A stretch of DNA of 64,000 nucleotides, from positions 62,001-126,000 of the forward strand of contig JAWRVZ010000608.1 of NCBI GenBank assembly GCA_037043235.1, given 5' to 3'. The DNA is from Rhodeus uyekii. Lineage: Eukaryota; Chordata; Actinopteri; Cypriniformes; Acheilognathidae. Positions 33,762 to 46,146 of the stretch are shown piece after piece. The stretch's first letter is position 1. Each line of letters starts with the position of its first letter. A program made the position numbers and the translations under genes. Under the pieces are notes generated by a model that saw nothing but the letters and a program-made list of their open reading frames with translations, did not search any database and was not told the origin of the DNA.

Positions 33762-33932
33762 TCCTAACAATTACAATAGGTTTTCAACGCTTCGCGTTTG
33801 AACCCCTAATAATAATAATAAAAATCCTAACAATTACAATAGGTTTTCAACGCTTCGCGTTTGAACCCCTAATAATAAAAATCCTAACAATTACAATAGG
33901 TTTTCAACGCTTCGCGTTTGAACCCCTAATAA
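31594..33932 (+). mobile_element. Array unit 11 (family B, three B tails)
   Basis: 2339 bp. The 5' half is rearranged: at about 32,235 sequence after CATTTTAATCACAA jumps back to AGAAGATTAAATGATATT. The unit ends in a long (AAT)n run and three family B tails. Confidence 0.86.
33757..33929 (+). repeat. Three family-B 3' tails
   Basis: Each copy reads AAAATCCTAACAATTACAAT followed by AGGTTTTCAACGC and a GCGTTTGAACCCCTAA end, with CTAA ending at 33809, 33872 and 33929. The AACGC and GCGTT arms pair around TTC, the same stem-loop design as the A tail but with different bases. Confidence 0.9.
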
Positions 33933-36174
33933 ATATAGCTGCAAGCAGCAATCACCGGGGTTCAAACTTAGCAAGACCATCAAGGCCCATTGGACAAAGA
34001 ACGTGCATAACAAGTTTGAAGTCAATCGGACTAATAAGTGCACATGTACAGATGTTTAAGTGTTTTTTTCATAATATAGCGCCACCAAGTGGTCAATCGT
34101 TGCAGATTTTTTAGTATTACCACAAATTCAAGTTTGGTGAGATTATCTCTTTGCAATCCAAAGTTATTAAGATTTTAGCGAAAGTGTGAATTTTATATCC
34201 ATATATAAAAAAGATTTCTTATCCTGTGGTTCCCTATTGTGGACAAAAATAATATGACAGCCATCATCTTTCAGTTGGTAATGAGTTGTTCATTATGAGG
34301 AGATTTATCAAACAATATTAATATTGTGTAGCTGTGTTTAGCACCACATTTCATCCAAACACTCCCATCAAGTTTCGTTGCAATCGACCTTTGTTAAGTT
34401 GGTCTAATTGATGCTCAAACTTATTTGGCCGATGATGGCCATGTTTTTTGAGATATGGCAATATCTTCATAGGCCATCATGGACTCTTGGATAAGGACAG
34501 TGCATGACAAGTTTCAAGTCAATCGAATAAACGAGTGTACCGTGACAGCCAATTTAGAAATTGTTCACATATTAAAAGAAAAACAAAATTCAGAAATTGG
34601 AATAAAAAGATTTCTTATCCTGTGGCTCCCTCTTGTGGACAAGTAATATTACAGCCATCATTTTTTCAGTTTTAATTGGTTATTGTTCAGTATGGAAAGA
34701 TCTATCAAATACTAAAATAGTGTGGATGTATGAAACAAGATGTGAGCAAAGATTCTTCTAACTGAAATTGGAATAAAAATATTTCCTAGCCTGACGGTGC
34801 CTCTTGTGGACAAAACTAGTATTACAGCTGTACTGAGATTTTTAAATATAGATAGTTTATAATTTATTGTGAGCCCTATGAGCATCAGAAATACATGAAA
34901 CCTGACACATTTCTTCAAAATGACTTGTTCTTAACATGTTCACAGTTCTGTGATGTTTTTTTGTTTGAGCACAAGATATATAGACATTTTAATCACAATA
35001 GGCCAAATCAGAAATATATGAAAAATTGTATCTGCTGAACGGTTTAACTAATCGAAAATCCTTTGACAACTTTTTGCCTTGAGTGTCCCTAGATGATGCA
35101 TCTGAATTTTCAAGACAGTGAGATTGACGGCCTATGACGAGTTCGAAAAATTTGAAATTTCAAAAATCTCCAATATTTCGCAAACAATTTGATTGACAGC
35201 AGTGGTTCTTGAGGCAAAGTTGTTCAGTATGAGGAGACCTATCAGATGATATCAATATTTTGTGGATGCGTGAAACACCACGTGAGTAGAGACGCAAAAA
35301 ACTCGTTAGCGCCAACTAGTGTCCGATTTTCTTCAAAATTCTGACAGACCACTAGGGCCATGAGTCAAACACGCCCATCGAGTTTCGTTCCGATCAACCT
35401 TCGTTAAGCTGGTCTAATTGATGCTCAAAGTTCATTGGCCGATGACGGTCATGTTTTTTGAGATACACCAATGTCCTCATAGACCATCATGGACCCTTGG
35501 ACAAAGACCGTGCATGACAAGTCTCAGGTAAATCGGACTACCATGTGACCCTGTACAGGTGATTGAGTGTTTTTTTCGCAATATAGCGCCACCAAGTGGT
35601 CAATCATCGCAGTTTTTTTGGTGTGACCACAAATTGAGCTTATACATGACTATGTGAAGTTTGGTGAGATTATCTCTTTGCGTTCCAGAGCTATTACGAT
35701 TTTAGCAAAAGTGTCTCCGCCTTATGCGAACGTTTTAGCGTGTCGTTGCAAGCGTGAATCACCGATCAAAATTATTTGAATAACTTTTGGTCATGAGAGT
35801 CTCTAGATGATATGTGTGAAGTTTCGCGTTATTTGGACAAACGGTCTATGAGGAGTTCGAAAACTTTTTTTTTCAGAAAATTCAAAATGGCGGAAAATTT
35901 TTATAGGCGGAAATGAAATCGGAGATATACATTTTTTAAGTCTGGAGCCAAGGATTCCAGAGATATAAGACACTTGAGTGTACGACAAACGGTTTACGAG
36001 TTATGAACATGTACGCGTTTGTAGTCGCTGTAGCGCCACCTATAGCCCGATTTGCGTCATATTTTGATACGTTCTCCCCAAATTGAGACCTACCATCTGA
36101 GAAAGTTTCAAGTCTCTAGACCTTACGGTTTGGTCTGCACAAGACGCATTACGGCAGAAGAATAATAATAATAA
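33933..36174 (+). mobile_element. Array unit 12 (divergent family B, no tail)
   Basis: 2242 bp. The first 800 bp belong to a distinct subfamily: the start is AATCACCGGGGTTCAAACTT and repeated GTCAATCGGACTAA-like phrases follow. From about 34,770 the sequence is canonical family B. It therefore looks like a recombinant between two B subfamilies. It ends in AATAATAATAATAA, joined to a truncated A start. Confidence 0.84.
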
Positions 36175-37992
36175 CTAGCAGCCATCACGGGGCCAAGCGC
36201 AAGGAGGGCATTAAATGTCATGCCGACATGGCTGGCATCATCAGACCAACGGCAGTAAGAATCTAAAGACATTTCAATATGACTTAAGTCTAAATGGCTG
36301 AAAAACCAACAATACGGTCTTTAGCAATTCGATTTAATGGTTTATCACATTCAACCAACAGGCAGCGCTGTAACCAAATTGTAGTGTCAATTCATGTGGT
36401 ACATTGAGAGTGTGGTGACATTGACACATGCAAAGTTTGCTTTCAATTGGGTAAACCATTGCTGACAGACCACTAAAGTCATGTGTTTGTTAAACATAGC
36501 ATCTTACAAGAAAAATCGAAATGGCAGACGCTCAAAATGGCCGATATGGGAAAATTTGGTATCACAGGACTCGGCATGACCCACTGGATCTAAAGAGACC
36601 AGTTTCATGATTTTTAGACAAAGCGTTCAGGAGTTATAATCAAAAATGTCAGTTTTTTGATATCTCCTGACCACTAGGGGGCAGAGCGCCAAATCTCTGC
36701 AGGTAGCCTCAAACCATGATTGACATAACACACACCTAGTTTGGTCAGAAAACGCTAATGCGTTGCGGAGATAAAGCCTCAATTTCATTTTTGCAACCAT
36801 TACGTCGGATTCTTTCGCGAGTTATTCGTAAACGGTTTGACATATCAACTTTCTTTGGATAACTTTTTGTCAAGATGGTCTGGAAATGATGTGGTTTAAT
36901 TTTGTTGAAAATTGGACAAACGGTCTGGGAGGAGTTCGAAAAAGTAGGTTTTTAAAGAAAAACAACATGGTGGACAAGAAGTTTGGCCGACTATGACAAA
37001 TTTGATATCTGTGTTCTCGGTTTGACCCAAGGAACGTATAAAGATAATTTGTTTTACCATAGGTTAACGCACTCAAAAGTTATTAGCATATTTGTAAATT
37101 TGGTTATAATTTTTGACCACAAGGGGGTGCTGCCTCGAAACTTTTTGAGTCGTATCAAGGTTAGGTGCCGAAGACACATATTGAGTTTCGTAACGATACG
37201 CCAATATCTTTGTTAAATATAGCAATTTATGACAATATTCAAAATGGCAGACGCTCAAATTGGCCGATATGGGAAAATTTGGTATCGCACGACTCGGCAT
37301 GATGCACTGAATCTAAAGAGACCAGTTTTATTATTTTTGGCCAAAGCGTTCAGAAGTTATAAGCAAATATTTAACTTTTTCATATCTCTTGACCACTAGG
37401 GGGCACAGCGCCAAAACTCTGCAGGTAGCCTCAGATCATGATTGACATAACACACACCTAGTTTGGTCAGAAAACGCTAATGCGTTGCGGAGATAAAGCC
37501 TCAATTTCATTTTTGCGACCATTACGTCGGATTCTTTCGCGAGTTATTCGTAAACGGTTTGACATATCAACTTTCTTTGGATAACTTTTTGTCCACATTG
37601 TCTGGAGATGATGTGGTTCAATTTTCGTTGAAATCGGAAAAACGGCCTAGGAGGAGTTCGAAAAAGTAGGTTTTTCGTAAAATTCAAAATGGCGGGAAAA
37701 TTTTCATGACGGAAAATGACGTCATAGGGTGCAATCGAATCGGCTTGAGCCAAGGAATTAGTGGACGAAAGAATTTTGTTTCTAGGACATACGGTTCAAG
37801 AGTTATTTACGTAAACGTGAGTGCAACTTTGGACAGTTGGTGGCGCTAGAGACATTGAGTTAGAGACTTCAAATTTGCTATGGTCAATGATTGGCTTGTC
37901 TTCTATCAGTGTGCCAAATTTTATCATTTTCCCGCAAACGGTTCTATGGCCTGCCATAGACTTCCATGGCGGAAGAAGAAGAAGAAGAAGAA
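36175..37992 (+). mobile_element. Array unit 13 (A, two modules, 5' end clipped)
   Basis: Begins CTAGCAGCCATCACGGGG; the first half of the 5' hairpin is missing, as in unit 2, again next to a TAA run. Modules start near 36820 and 37542, CTCF-like sites at 36671 and 37393. Confidence 0.86.
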
Positions 37993-39066
37993 ATATAGCT
38001 GCTAGCAGCCATCACGGGGCCAAGCGCAAGGAGGGCATTAAATGTTATGCCGACATGGCTGGCATCATCAGACCAACAGCAGTAAGAATCTAAAGACATT
38101 TCAATATGACTTAAGTCTAAATGGCTGAAAAATCAACAATACGGTCTTTAGTATTTTGATTTAATGGTTTATCACATTCAACCAACAGGCAGCGCTGTAA
38201 CCAAATTGTAGTGTCAATTCATGTGGTACATTGGGTAAATTGGGTAAACCATTGCTGACAGAGCACTAAAGTCATGTGTTTGTTAAACATAGCATCTTAT
38301 AAGAAAAATCGAAATGGCAGACGCTCAAAATGGCCGATATGGGAATATTTGGTATCACAGGACTCGGCATGACCCACTGGATCTAACGAGACCAGTTTCA
38401 TGATTTTTGGACAAAGCGTTCAGGAGTTATAATCAAAAATGACAGTTTTTTATAACTCCTGACCACTAGGGGGCAGAGCGCCAAAACTCTGCAGGTAGCC
38501 TCAGACCATAATTGACATAACACACATCTAGTTTGGTCAGAAAAGGCAAATGCATTACGGAGATAAAGCCTCAATTTCATTTTAGCGACTATTACCTCAG
38601 ATTCTTTTGTGAGTTATTCGTAAATGGTTTCACGAATCAACTTCCTTTATATACCGTTTTGTCCACATTGTCTGGAGATGACGTGGTTCAATTTTCGTGA
38701 AAATCGGACGAACGGCCTAGGAGGAGTTCGAAAAAGTAGGTTTTTCATAAAATTCAAAATGGCGGGAAAATTTTCATGACGGAAAATGACGTCATAGGGT
38801 GCAATCGAATCGTCTTGAGCCAAGGAATCAGTGGACAAAAGAATTTTGTTTCTAGGACATACGGTTCAAAAGTTATTTATGTAAACGTGAGTGCAAATTT
38901 GGACGGTTGGTGGCGCTAGAGAGATTGAGTTAGAGACTTCAATTTTGCTATGGTCAATGATTGGACTCTCCTTTATGAGTGTGCCAACTTTTTTTCATTT
39001 TCCCGCTTACGGTTCTATGGGCTGTCATAGACTTCAATGGCAGAAGAAGAATAATAATAATAATAA
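37993..39066 (+). mobile_element. Array unit 14 (A, one module, short form)
   Basis: 1074 bp. About 32 bp shorter than other one-module units because of a deletion that leaves the tell-tale GGGTAAATTGGGTAAACC near 38235. Unit 30 has the same deletion. CTCF-like site at 38463. Confidence 0.87.
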
Positions 39067-41337
39067 ATATAGCTGCTAGCAGCAATGACCGGGGTTCAAA
39101 CGTAGCAGGACCATCTGAGCTGTCATGACGGTTTGTGGTCAATCTGACTAGTTCTCCTAATGTGCACAGTTCTGTGAAGTTTCTACTTTGTGTAAACAAT
39201 GTATAGACATCTTTCAAAGATGTTCAGAATGAGAAGATCAAATGATATTGACATTGTGAACTGAACATATGAACAGTTATGTCGGTGTATGTCGGTCTAT
39301 GTCAATCTGACTTGTTCTCCACATAAACAGAGCTTTATGAAGTTTCTAGTTTGTGTAAATGATATATAGACATGTTACAAATTTTTTTCAGTATGGGAAG
39401 ATCTATCAAATGATAACAATGTGGATATGTTTAACACTACACGTCATATCATTTGAACTGTTGTGACCTTTTTTGTCAATCTAACTAGTTTTCCTAATGA
39501 GCACAGTTCTGTGAAGTTTCTACTCTGTGCAAACACTGAATAGACATCTTTCAAAGATGTTCAGACTGAGAAGATTAAATGATATTATTATTGTGAACTG
39601 AACATCTAAACTGTTCTGTCGGTTTATGTCAGTCTATGTCGATCTGACTTGTTCTCCACAGAAAAAGATTTTCTAGCCTGATGGTGCCTCTTGTGGAAAA
39701 AAGTAGTATTAAAGCTTTTCTAAGATTTTAAAATGTAGATCGTTTGTAATTTATTGTGAGCCCTATGAGCATCAGAAATACATGAGACCTGACACGTTTC
39801 TTCAAAATGACTTGTTCTTAACATGTTCACAGATCTGTGACGTTTCTCTTGTGGACAAAACTAGTATGACAGCTTTTCTAAGACTTTAAAATATAGAAAG
39901 TTTATAATTTATTGTGAGCCGTACGAGCATCAGAAATACATGAAACTTCACAAGTTTCTTCATAATGTCTGGTTCTTAACATTTACACAGTTTTGTGAAG
40001 TTTCTTGTTTTTGGACAAGATATATAGACATTTTAATCACAATAGGACAAATCAGAAATATATGAAAAATTGTATCTGCTGAACGGTTTAACTAATCGAA
40101 AATCCTTTGACAACTTTTTGCCTTGAGTGTCCCTAGATGATGCGTGTGAATTTTCAAGCCAGTGAGATTTACGGCCTATGACGAGTTCGAAAAATTTTAA
40201 ATTTCAAAAATCTCCAATATTTCGCAAACAATTTGATTGACAGCAGTGTTTCTTGAGGCAAAGTTGTTCAGTATGAGGAGATCTATCAGATGATATCAAT
40301 ATTTTGTGGATGCGTGAAACACCACGTGAGTAGAGACGCAAAAAACTCGTTAGCGCCAACTAGTGTCCGATTTTCTTCAAAATTCTGACAGACAACTAGG
40401 GCCCTGAGTCAAACACGCCCATCGAGTTTCGTTCCGATCGACCTTTGTTAAGCTAGTCTAATTGATGCTCAAAGTTCATTGGCCGATGACGGTCATGTTT
40501 TTTGAGATACACCAATGTCCTCATAGACCATCATGGACCCTTGGACAAAGACCGTGCATGACAAGTGTCAGGTCAATCGGACTACCATGTGACCCTGTAC
40601 AGGTGATTGAGTGTTTTTTTCGCAATATAGCGCCACCAAGTGGTCAATCATCGCAGTTTTTTCGGTGTGACCACAAAATGAGCTTATACATGACTATGTG
40701 AAGTTTGGTGAGATTATCTCTTTGCGTTCTAGAGCTATTACGATTTTAGCAAAAGTGTCTCCGCCTCATGCAAACGTTTTATTGTCTTGTTGCAAGCGTG
40801 AATCACCGATTAAAATTCCTTTGACAACTTTTGGTCATGAGAGTCTCTAGATGATGCGTGGGAAATTTTGCGTGATTTGGACAAACGGCCTATGAGGAGT
40901 TCGAAAAACTTTTTTTTCAGAAAATTCAAAATGGCGGAATATTTTTATAGGCGGAAATGAAATCGGAGATATACATTTTTTAAGTCTTGATCCAAGGATT
41001 CCAGGGATATAAGACACTTGAGTGTACGACAAACGGTTTACGAGTTATGAGCGTGTACGCGTTTGTAGTCGCTGTAGCGCCACCTATTGCCCGATTTGCG
41101 TCATATTTTGTTACGTTCTCCCCAAATTGAGACCTACCATCTGACCAACTTTCAAGTCTCTAGACCTTACGGTTTGGTCTGCACGATAAGAAGTACGGCA
41201 GAATAATAATAATAATAATAATAATAAAAATCCTAACAATTACAATAGGTTTTCAACGCTTCGCGTTTGAACCCCTAATAAGAACCGGAACAAAAACAAT
41301 AGGTGCCTCCGCACCTTCGGTGCTTGGCCCCTAATAA
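39067..41337 (+). mobile_element. Array unit 15 (family B, isolated; one B tail plus one A tail)
   Basis: 2271 bp. The hairpin has the A-type CTAG centre (GCTGCTAGCAGC) but is followed by the B sequence AATGACCGGGGTTC. The body is canonical B. At the end a B tail (about 41226-41278) is followed immediately by an A tail (41282-41334). This is the only lone B unit among A units. Confidence 0.87.
41225..41337 (+). repeat. Composite 3' end: B tail followed by A tail
   Basis: The B tail ends GAACCCCTAA at 41278; after two bases the A tail starts GAACCGGAAC at 41282 and ends GGCCCCTAA at 41334. It is the only place in the window where tails of both families are in tandem. Confidence 0.92.
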
Positions 41338-43164
41338 ATATAGCTGCTAGCAGCCATCACGGGGCCAAGCGCAAGGAGGGCATTAAATGTCATGCCGACA
41401 TGGCTGGCATCATCAGACCAACGGCAGTAAGAATCTAAAGACATTTCAATATGACTTAAGTCTAAATGGCTGAAAAATCAACAATACGGTCTTTAGTATT
41501 TCGATTTAATGGTTTATCACATTCAACCAACAGGCAGCGCTGTAACCAAATTGTAGTGTCAATTCATGTGGTACATTGAGAGTGTGGTGACATTGACACA
41601 TGCAAAGTTTGCTTTCAATTGGGTAAACCATTGCTGACAGAGCACTAAAGTCATGTGTTTGTTAAACATAGCATCTTATAAGAAAAATCGAAATGGCAGA
41701 CGCTCAAAATGGCCGATATGGGAATATTTGGTATCACAGGACTCGGCATGACCCACTAGATCTAAAGACAGCAGTTTCATGATTTTTAGACAAAGCGTTC
41801 AGGAGTTATAATCAAAAATGTCAGTTTTTTAATATCTCCTGACCACTAGGGGGCAGAGCGCCAAAAATCTGCAGGTAGCCTCAAACCATGATTGACATAA
41901 CACACACCTAGTTTGGTCAGAAAACGCTAATGCGTTGCGGAGATAAAGCCTCGGTTTCATTTTTGCGACCATTAAGTCGGATTCTTTCGCGAGTTATTCG
42001 TAAACGGTTTGACATATCAACTTTCTTTGGATAAGTTTTTGTCATGATGGTCTGGAGATGATGTGGTTTAATTTTGGTGAAAATTGGACAAACGGTCTGG
42101 GAGGAGTTCGAAAAAGTAGGTTTTTAAAGAAAAACAACATGGTGGACACGAAGTTTGGCCGACTATGACAAATTTGGTATCTGTGTTCTCGGTTTGACCC
42201 AAGGAACGTATAAAGATAATTTGTTTTACCATAGGTTAAGGCACTCAAAAGTTATTAGCATATTTGTAAATTTGGTTATAATTTTTGACCACAAGGGGGT
42301 GCTGCCTCGAAACTTTTTGAGTCGTATCAAGGTTAGGTGCCGATGACACATATTGAGTTTCGTAACGATATGTCAATATCTTTGTTAAATATAGCAATTT
42401 ATGACAATATTCAAAATGGCCGACGCTCAAAATGGCCGATATGGAAAAATTTGGTATCGCACAACTCGGCATGATGCACTGAATCTAAAGAGACCAGTTT
42501 TATTATTTTTGGCCAAAGCGTTCTGAAGTTATAAGCAAATATTTAACTTTTTCATATCTCCTGACCACTAGGGGGCACAGCACCAAAACTCTGCAGGTAG
42601 CCTCAGACCATGATTGACATAACACACACCTAGTTTGGTCAGAAAACGCTAATGCGTTGTGGAGATAAAGCCTCAATTTCATTTTTGCGACCATTACGTC
42701 GGATTCTTTCGCGAGTTATTCGTAAACGGTTTGACATATCAACTTTCTTTGGATAACTTTTTGTCCACATTGTCTGGAGATGATGTGGTTCAATTTTCGT
42801 TGAAATCGGAAAAACGGCCTAGGAGGAGTTCGAAAAAGTACGTTTTTCATAAAATTCAAAATGGCGGAAAAATTTTCATGACGGAAAATGACGTCATAGG
42901 GTGCAATCGAATCGTCTTGAGCCAAGGATTCAGTGGACATAAGAATTTTGTTTCTAGGACATACGGTTCAAGAGTTATTTACGTAAACGTTTGTGCAACT
43001 TCAGACAGTTGGTGGCGCTAGAGGGATTGAGTTAGAGACTCCAAAATTGCTTTGGTCAATGATTGGACTGTCCTCTATTTGTGTGCCAAATTTCATAACT
43101 TTCCCGCAATCGGTTCTATAGGCTGCCATAGACTTCCATGGCGGAAGAAGAAGAAGAAGAAGAA
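41338..43164 (+). mobile_element. Array unit 16 (A, two modules, no tail)
   Basis: 1827 bp. Modules start near 41991 and 42713, CTCF-like sites at 41843 and 42564. The last 260 bp carry a distinctive variant (AACTTCAGACAGTTGG, TCCTCTATTTGTGTG) shared with unit 20. Confidence 0.87.
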
Positions 43165-45049
43165 ATATAGCTGCAAGCAGCCATGACGGGGCCAAGCATA
43201 AGGAGGGCATTAAATGTTATGCCGACATGGCTGGCAGCATCAGACCAACGGCAGAAAGCATCTAAAGACATTTCAATATGACTTCAGTCTAAATGGCTGA
43301 AAAATCATCAATAAGGTCTTTAGCAATTCGATTTAACGGTTTATCACATTCGACCAACAGGCAGCGCTGTAACCAAATTGATGTGTCAAATCTTGTGGCA
43401 TATCCAGAGTGAGGTGACAATGATAAAGTTTGGTGTCAATAGGGTAAAGCATTGATGAAACAGCTTTAAAGTCATGTGTTTGTTAAGCATAGCATTTCAT
43501 GACAAAATTCTAAATAGCCGACGCTGAAAATGGCCGATATGAGAAAATTTGGTATCGCAGGACTCGGCATGATGCACTGAATCTAAAGACAGCAGTTTCA
43601 TGATTTTTGGACAAAGCATTCAGGAGTTATAATCAAAAATGTCAGATTTTCATATCTCCTGACCACTAGGGGGCAGAGCGCCAAAACTCTGCAGGTAGCC
43701 TCAGATCATGATTGACATGACACACAGAAAGTTTGGTCAGAATACGCTAATGCATTTCAGAGATATAGTCTTGCTTTATTTGGTGGCAATTTGGTCAAAT
43801 TCGTTCGCAATTTTATCGAAACCTGTTTGACGAATCAACTTTATTTTAATAACTTTTTGTCAGCATGGTCTGAAGATGTTATGATTCAATTTTGGTGAAA
43901 ATTGGACAAACGGTGTGGGAGGAGTTCGAAAAAGTAGGTTTTTAAAGAAAAACAACATGGCGGACAGGAAGTTTGGCCGACTATGACAAATTTGGTATCT
44001 GTGTTCTCGGTTTGACCCAAGGAACGTATAAAGACAACTTATTTTACCATAGGTTAACGTGTTCAAAAGTTATTAGCATTTTTGTAAATTTGTTTATAAC
44101 TTTTGACCACAAGGTGGCGCTGCCTCGAAATTTTTTGTGTTGTATCAGGCCCAGATGCCGAAGACACATATCGAGTTTCGTAATGATACGCCAATGTGTT
44201 TGTTAAATATAGCAATTTATGACAAAATTCAAAATGGCCGACCCTCAAAATGGCCGATATGGGAAAATTTTGTATCGCACGACTCGGCATGATGCCCTGA
44301 ATCTAACGAGACCAGTTTTATGATTTTTGGTCGAAGCGTTCAGAAGTTATAAGCAAATATTTCACTTTTTCATATCTCCAGACCACTAGGGGGCAGAGCG
44401 CCAAATCTTTTTCAGATAGCCTCAGACCATCATTGCCATAACACACACCAAGTTTGGTCAGAATACGCTAATGCGTTGCGGAGATAAAGCCTCGCTTTCA
44501 TTTCTGCGGCCATTTTGTTGAATTCTTTCGCAAGTTATTCGTAAACGGTTTGACAAATCAACTTTCTTTTAATAACTTTTTGTACGCATAGTCTGGAGAT
44601 TATGTGGTTCAATTTTCGTGAAAATCGGACCAACGGCCTAGGAGGAGTTCGAAAAAGTAGGTTTTTCGTAAAATTCAAAATGGCGGGAAAATTTTCATGA
44701 CGGAAAATGACGTCATAGGGTGCAATCGAATCGTCTTGAGCCAAGGAATTAGTGGACGAAAGAATTTTGTTTCTAGGACATACGGTTCAAGAGTTATTTA
44801 CGTAAACGTGAGTGCAACTTTGGACAGTTGGTGGCGCTAGAGACATTGAGTTAGACACTTCAAATTTGCTATGGTCAATGATTGGCTTGTCCTTTATCAG
44901 TGTGCCAAATTTTATCATTTTCCCGCAAACGGTTCTATGGGCTGCCATAGACTTCCATGGCGGAAGAAGAAGATGAATAATAATAATAAAGAACCGGAAC
45001 AATTACAATAGGTGCCTCCGCACCTTCGGTGCTTGGCCCCTAATAATAA
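43165..45049 (+). mobile_element. Array unit 17 (A, two modules, one 3' tail)
   Basis: 1885 bp. CAAG-type hairpin. Module starts near 43810 and 44534, CTCF-like sites at 43663 and 44383, tail at 44991-45043. The 3' half is near-identical to unit 19, 3003 bp downstream. Confidence 0.88.
44991..45043 (+). repeat. Single family-A 3' tail
   Basis: GAACCGGAACAATTACAAT variant. The AATTACAAT portion is the same as in the B tail, hinting at exchange or shared ancestry between tail families. Confidence 0.88.
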
Positions 45050-46146
45050 ATATAGCTGCTAGCAGCCATCACGGGGCCAAGCGCAAGGAGGGCATTAAAT
45101 GTCATGCCGACATGACTGGCATCATCAGACCAACGGCAGTAAAAATCTAAAGACATTTCAATACGACTTAAGTCTAAATGGCTGAAAAACCAACAATACG
45201 GTCTTTAGCAATTTGATTTAATGGTTTATCGCATTCAACCAACAGGCAGCGCTGTAACCAAATTGTAGTGTGTGGTACATTGAGAGTGTGGTGACATTGA
45301 CACATGCAAAGTTTGCTTTCAATTGGGTAAACCATTGCTGACAGAGCACTAAAGTCAAGTGTTTGTTAAACATATCATCTTATAAGAAAAATCGAAATGG
45401 CAGACGCTAAAAATGGCCGATATGGGAATATTTGGTATCACAGGACTCGGCATGACCCACTGGATCTAAAGAGACCAGTTTCATGATTTTTGGCCAAAGG
45501 GTTCAGAAGTTATAAGCAAAAAAGTCAGTTTTTGATAACTCCTGACCACTAGGGGGCACAGCGCCAAAACTCTGCAGGTAGCCTCAAACCATGATTGACA
45601 TAACACACACCTAGTTTGGTCAGAAAAGGCTAATGCATTGGGGAGATAAAGCCTCAATTTCATTTTGGCGACTTTTACCTCAGATTCTTTCGCGAGTTAT
45701 TCGTAAACGGTTTGACGAATCAACTTTCTTTATATATCGTTTTGTCCACATTGTCGGGAGATGATGTGGTTCAATTTTCGTGAACATCGGACGAACGGCC
45801 TAGGAGGAGTTCGACAAAGTAGGTTTTTCATAAAATTCAAAATGGCGGGAAAATTTTCATGACGGAAAATGACGTCATAGGGTGCAATCGAATCGTCTTG
45901 AGCCAAGGAATCAGTGGACAAAAGAATTTTGTTTCTAGGACATACGGTTCAAAAGTTATTTACGTAAACGTGAGTGCAACTTTGGACAGTTGGTGGCGCT
46001 AGAGAGATTGAGTTAGAGACTTCAATTTTGCTATGGTCAATGATTGGACTGTCCTTTATGAGTGTGCCAACTTTTTTTCATTTTCCCGCTTACGGTTCTA
46101 TGGGCTGTCATAGACTTCAATGGCAGAAGAAGAATAATAATAATAA
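45050..46146 (+). mobile_element. Array unit 18 (A, one module, no tail)
   Basis: 1097 bp, CTAG-type hairpin, module near 45695, CTCF-like site at 45545. Confidence 0.87.

Noticed and set aside
24341..40701. 79-codon plus-strand frame in each family B unit (HRPSWTLGQRPCMTSLRSIG type)
   Set aside because: It is the best conserved B frame, but conservation equals that of flanking non-coding DNA, substitutions are not biased to third positions as far as I can see, and it lacks any recognisable domain.
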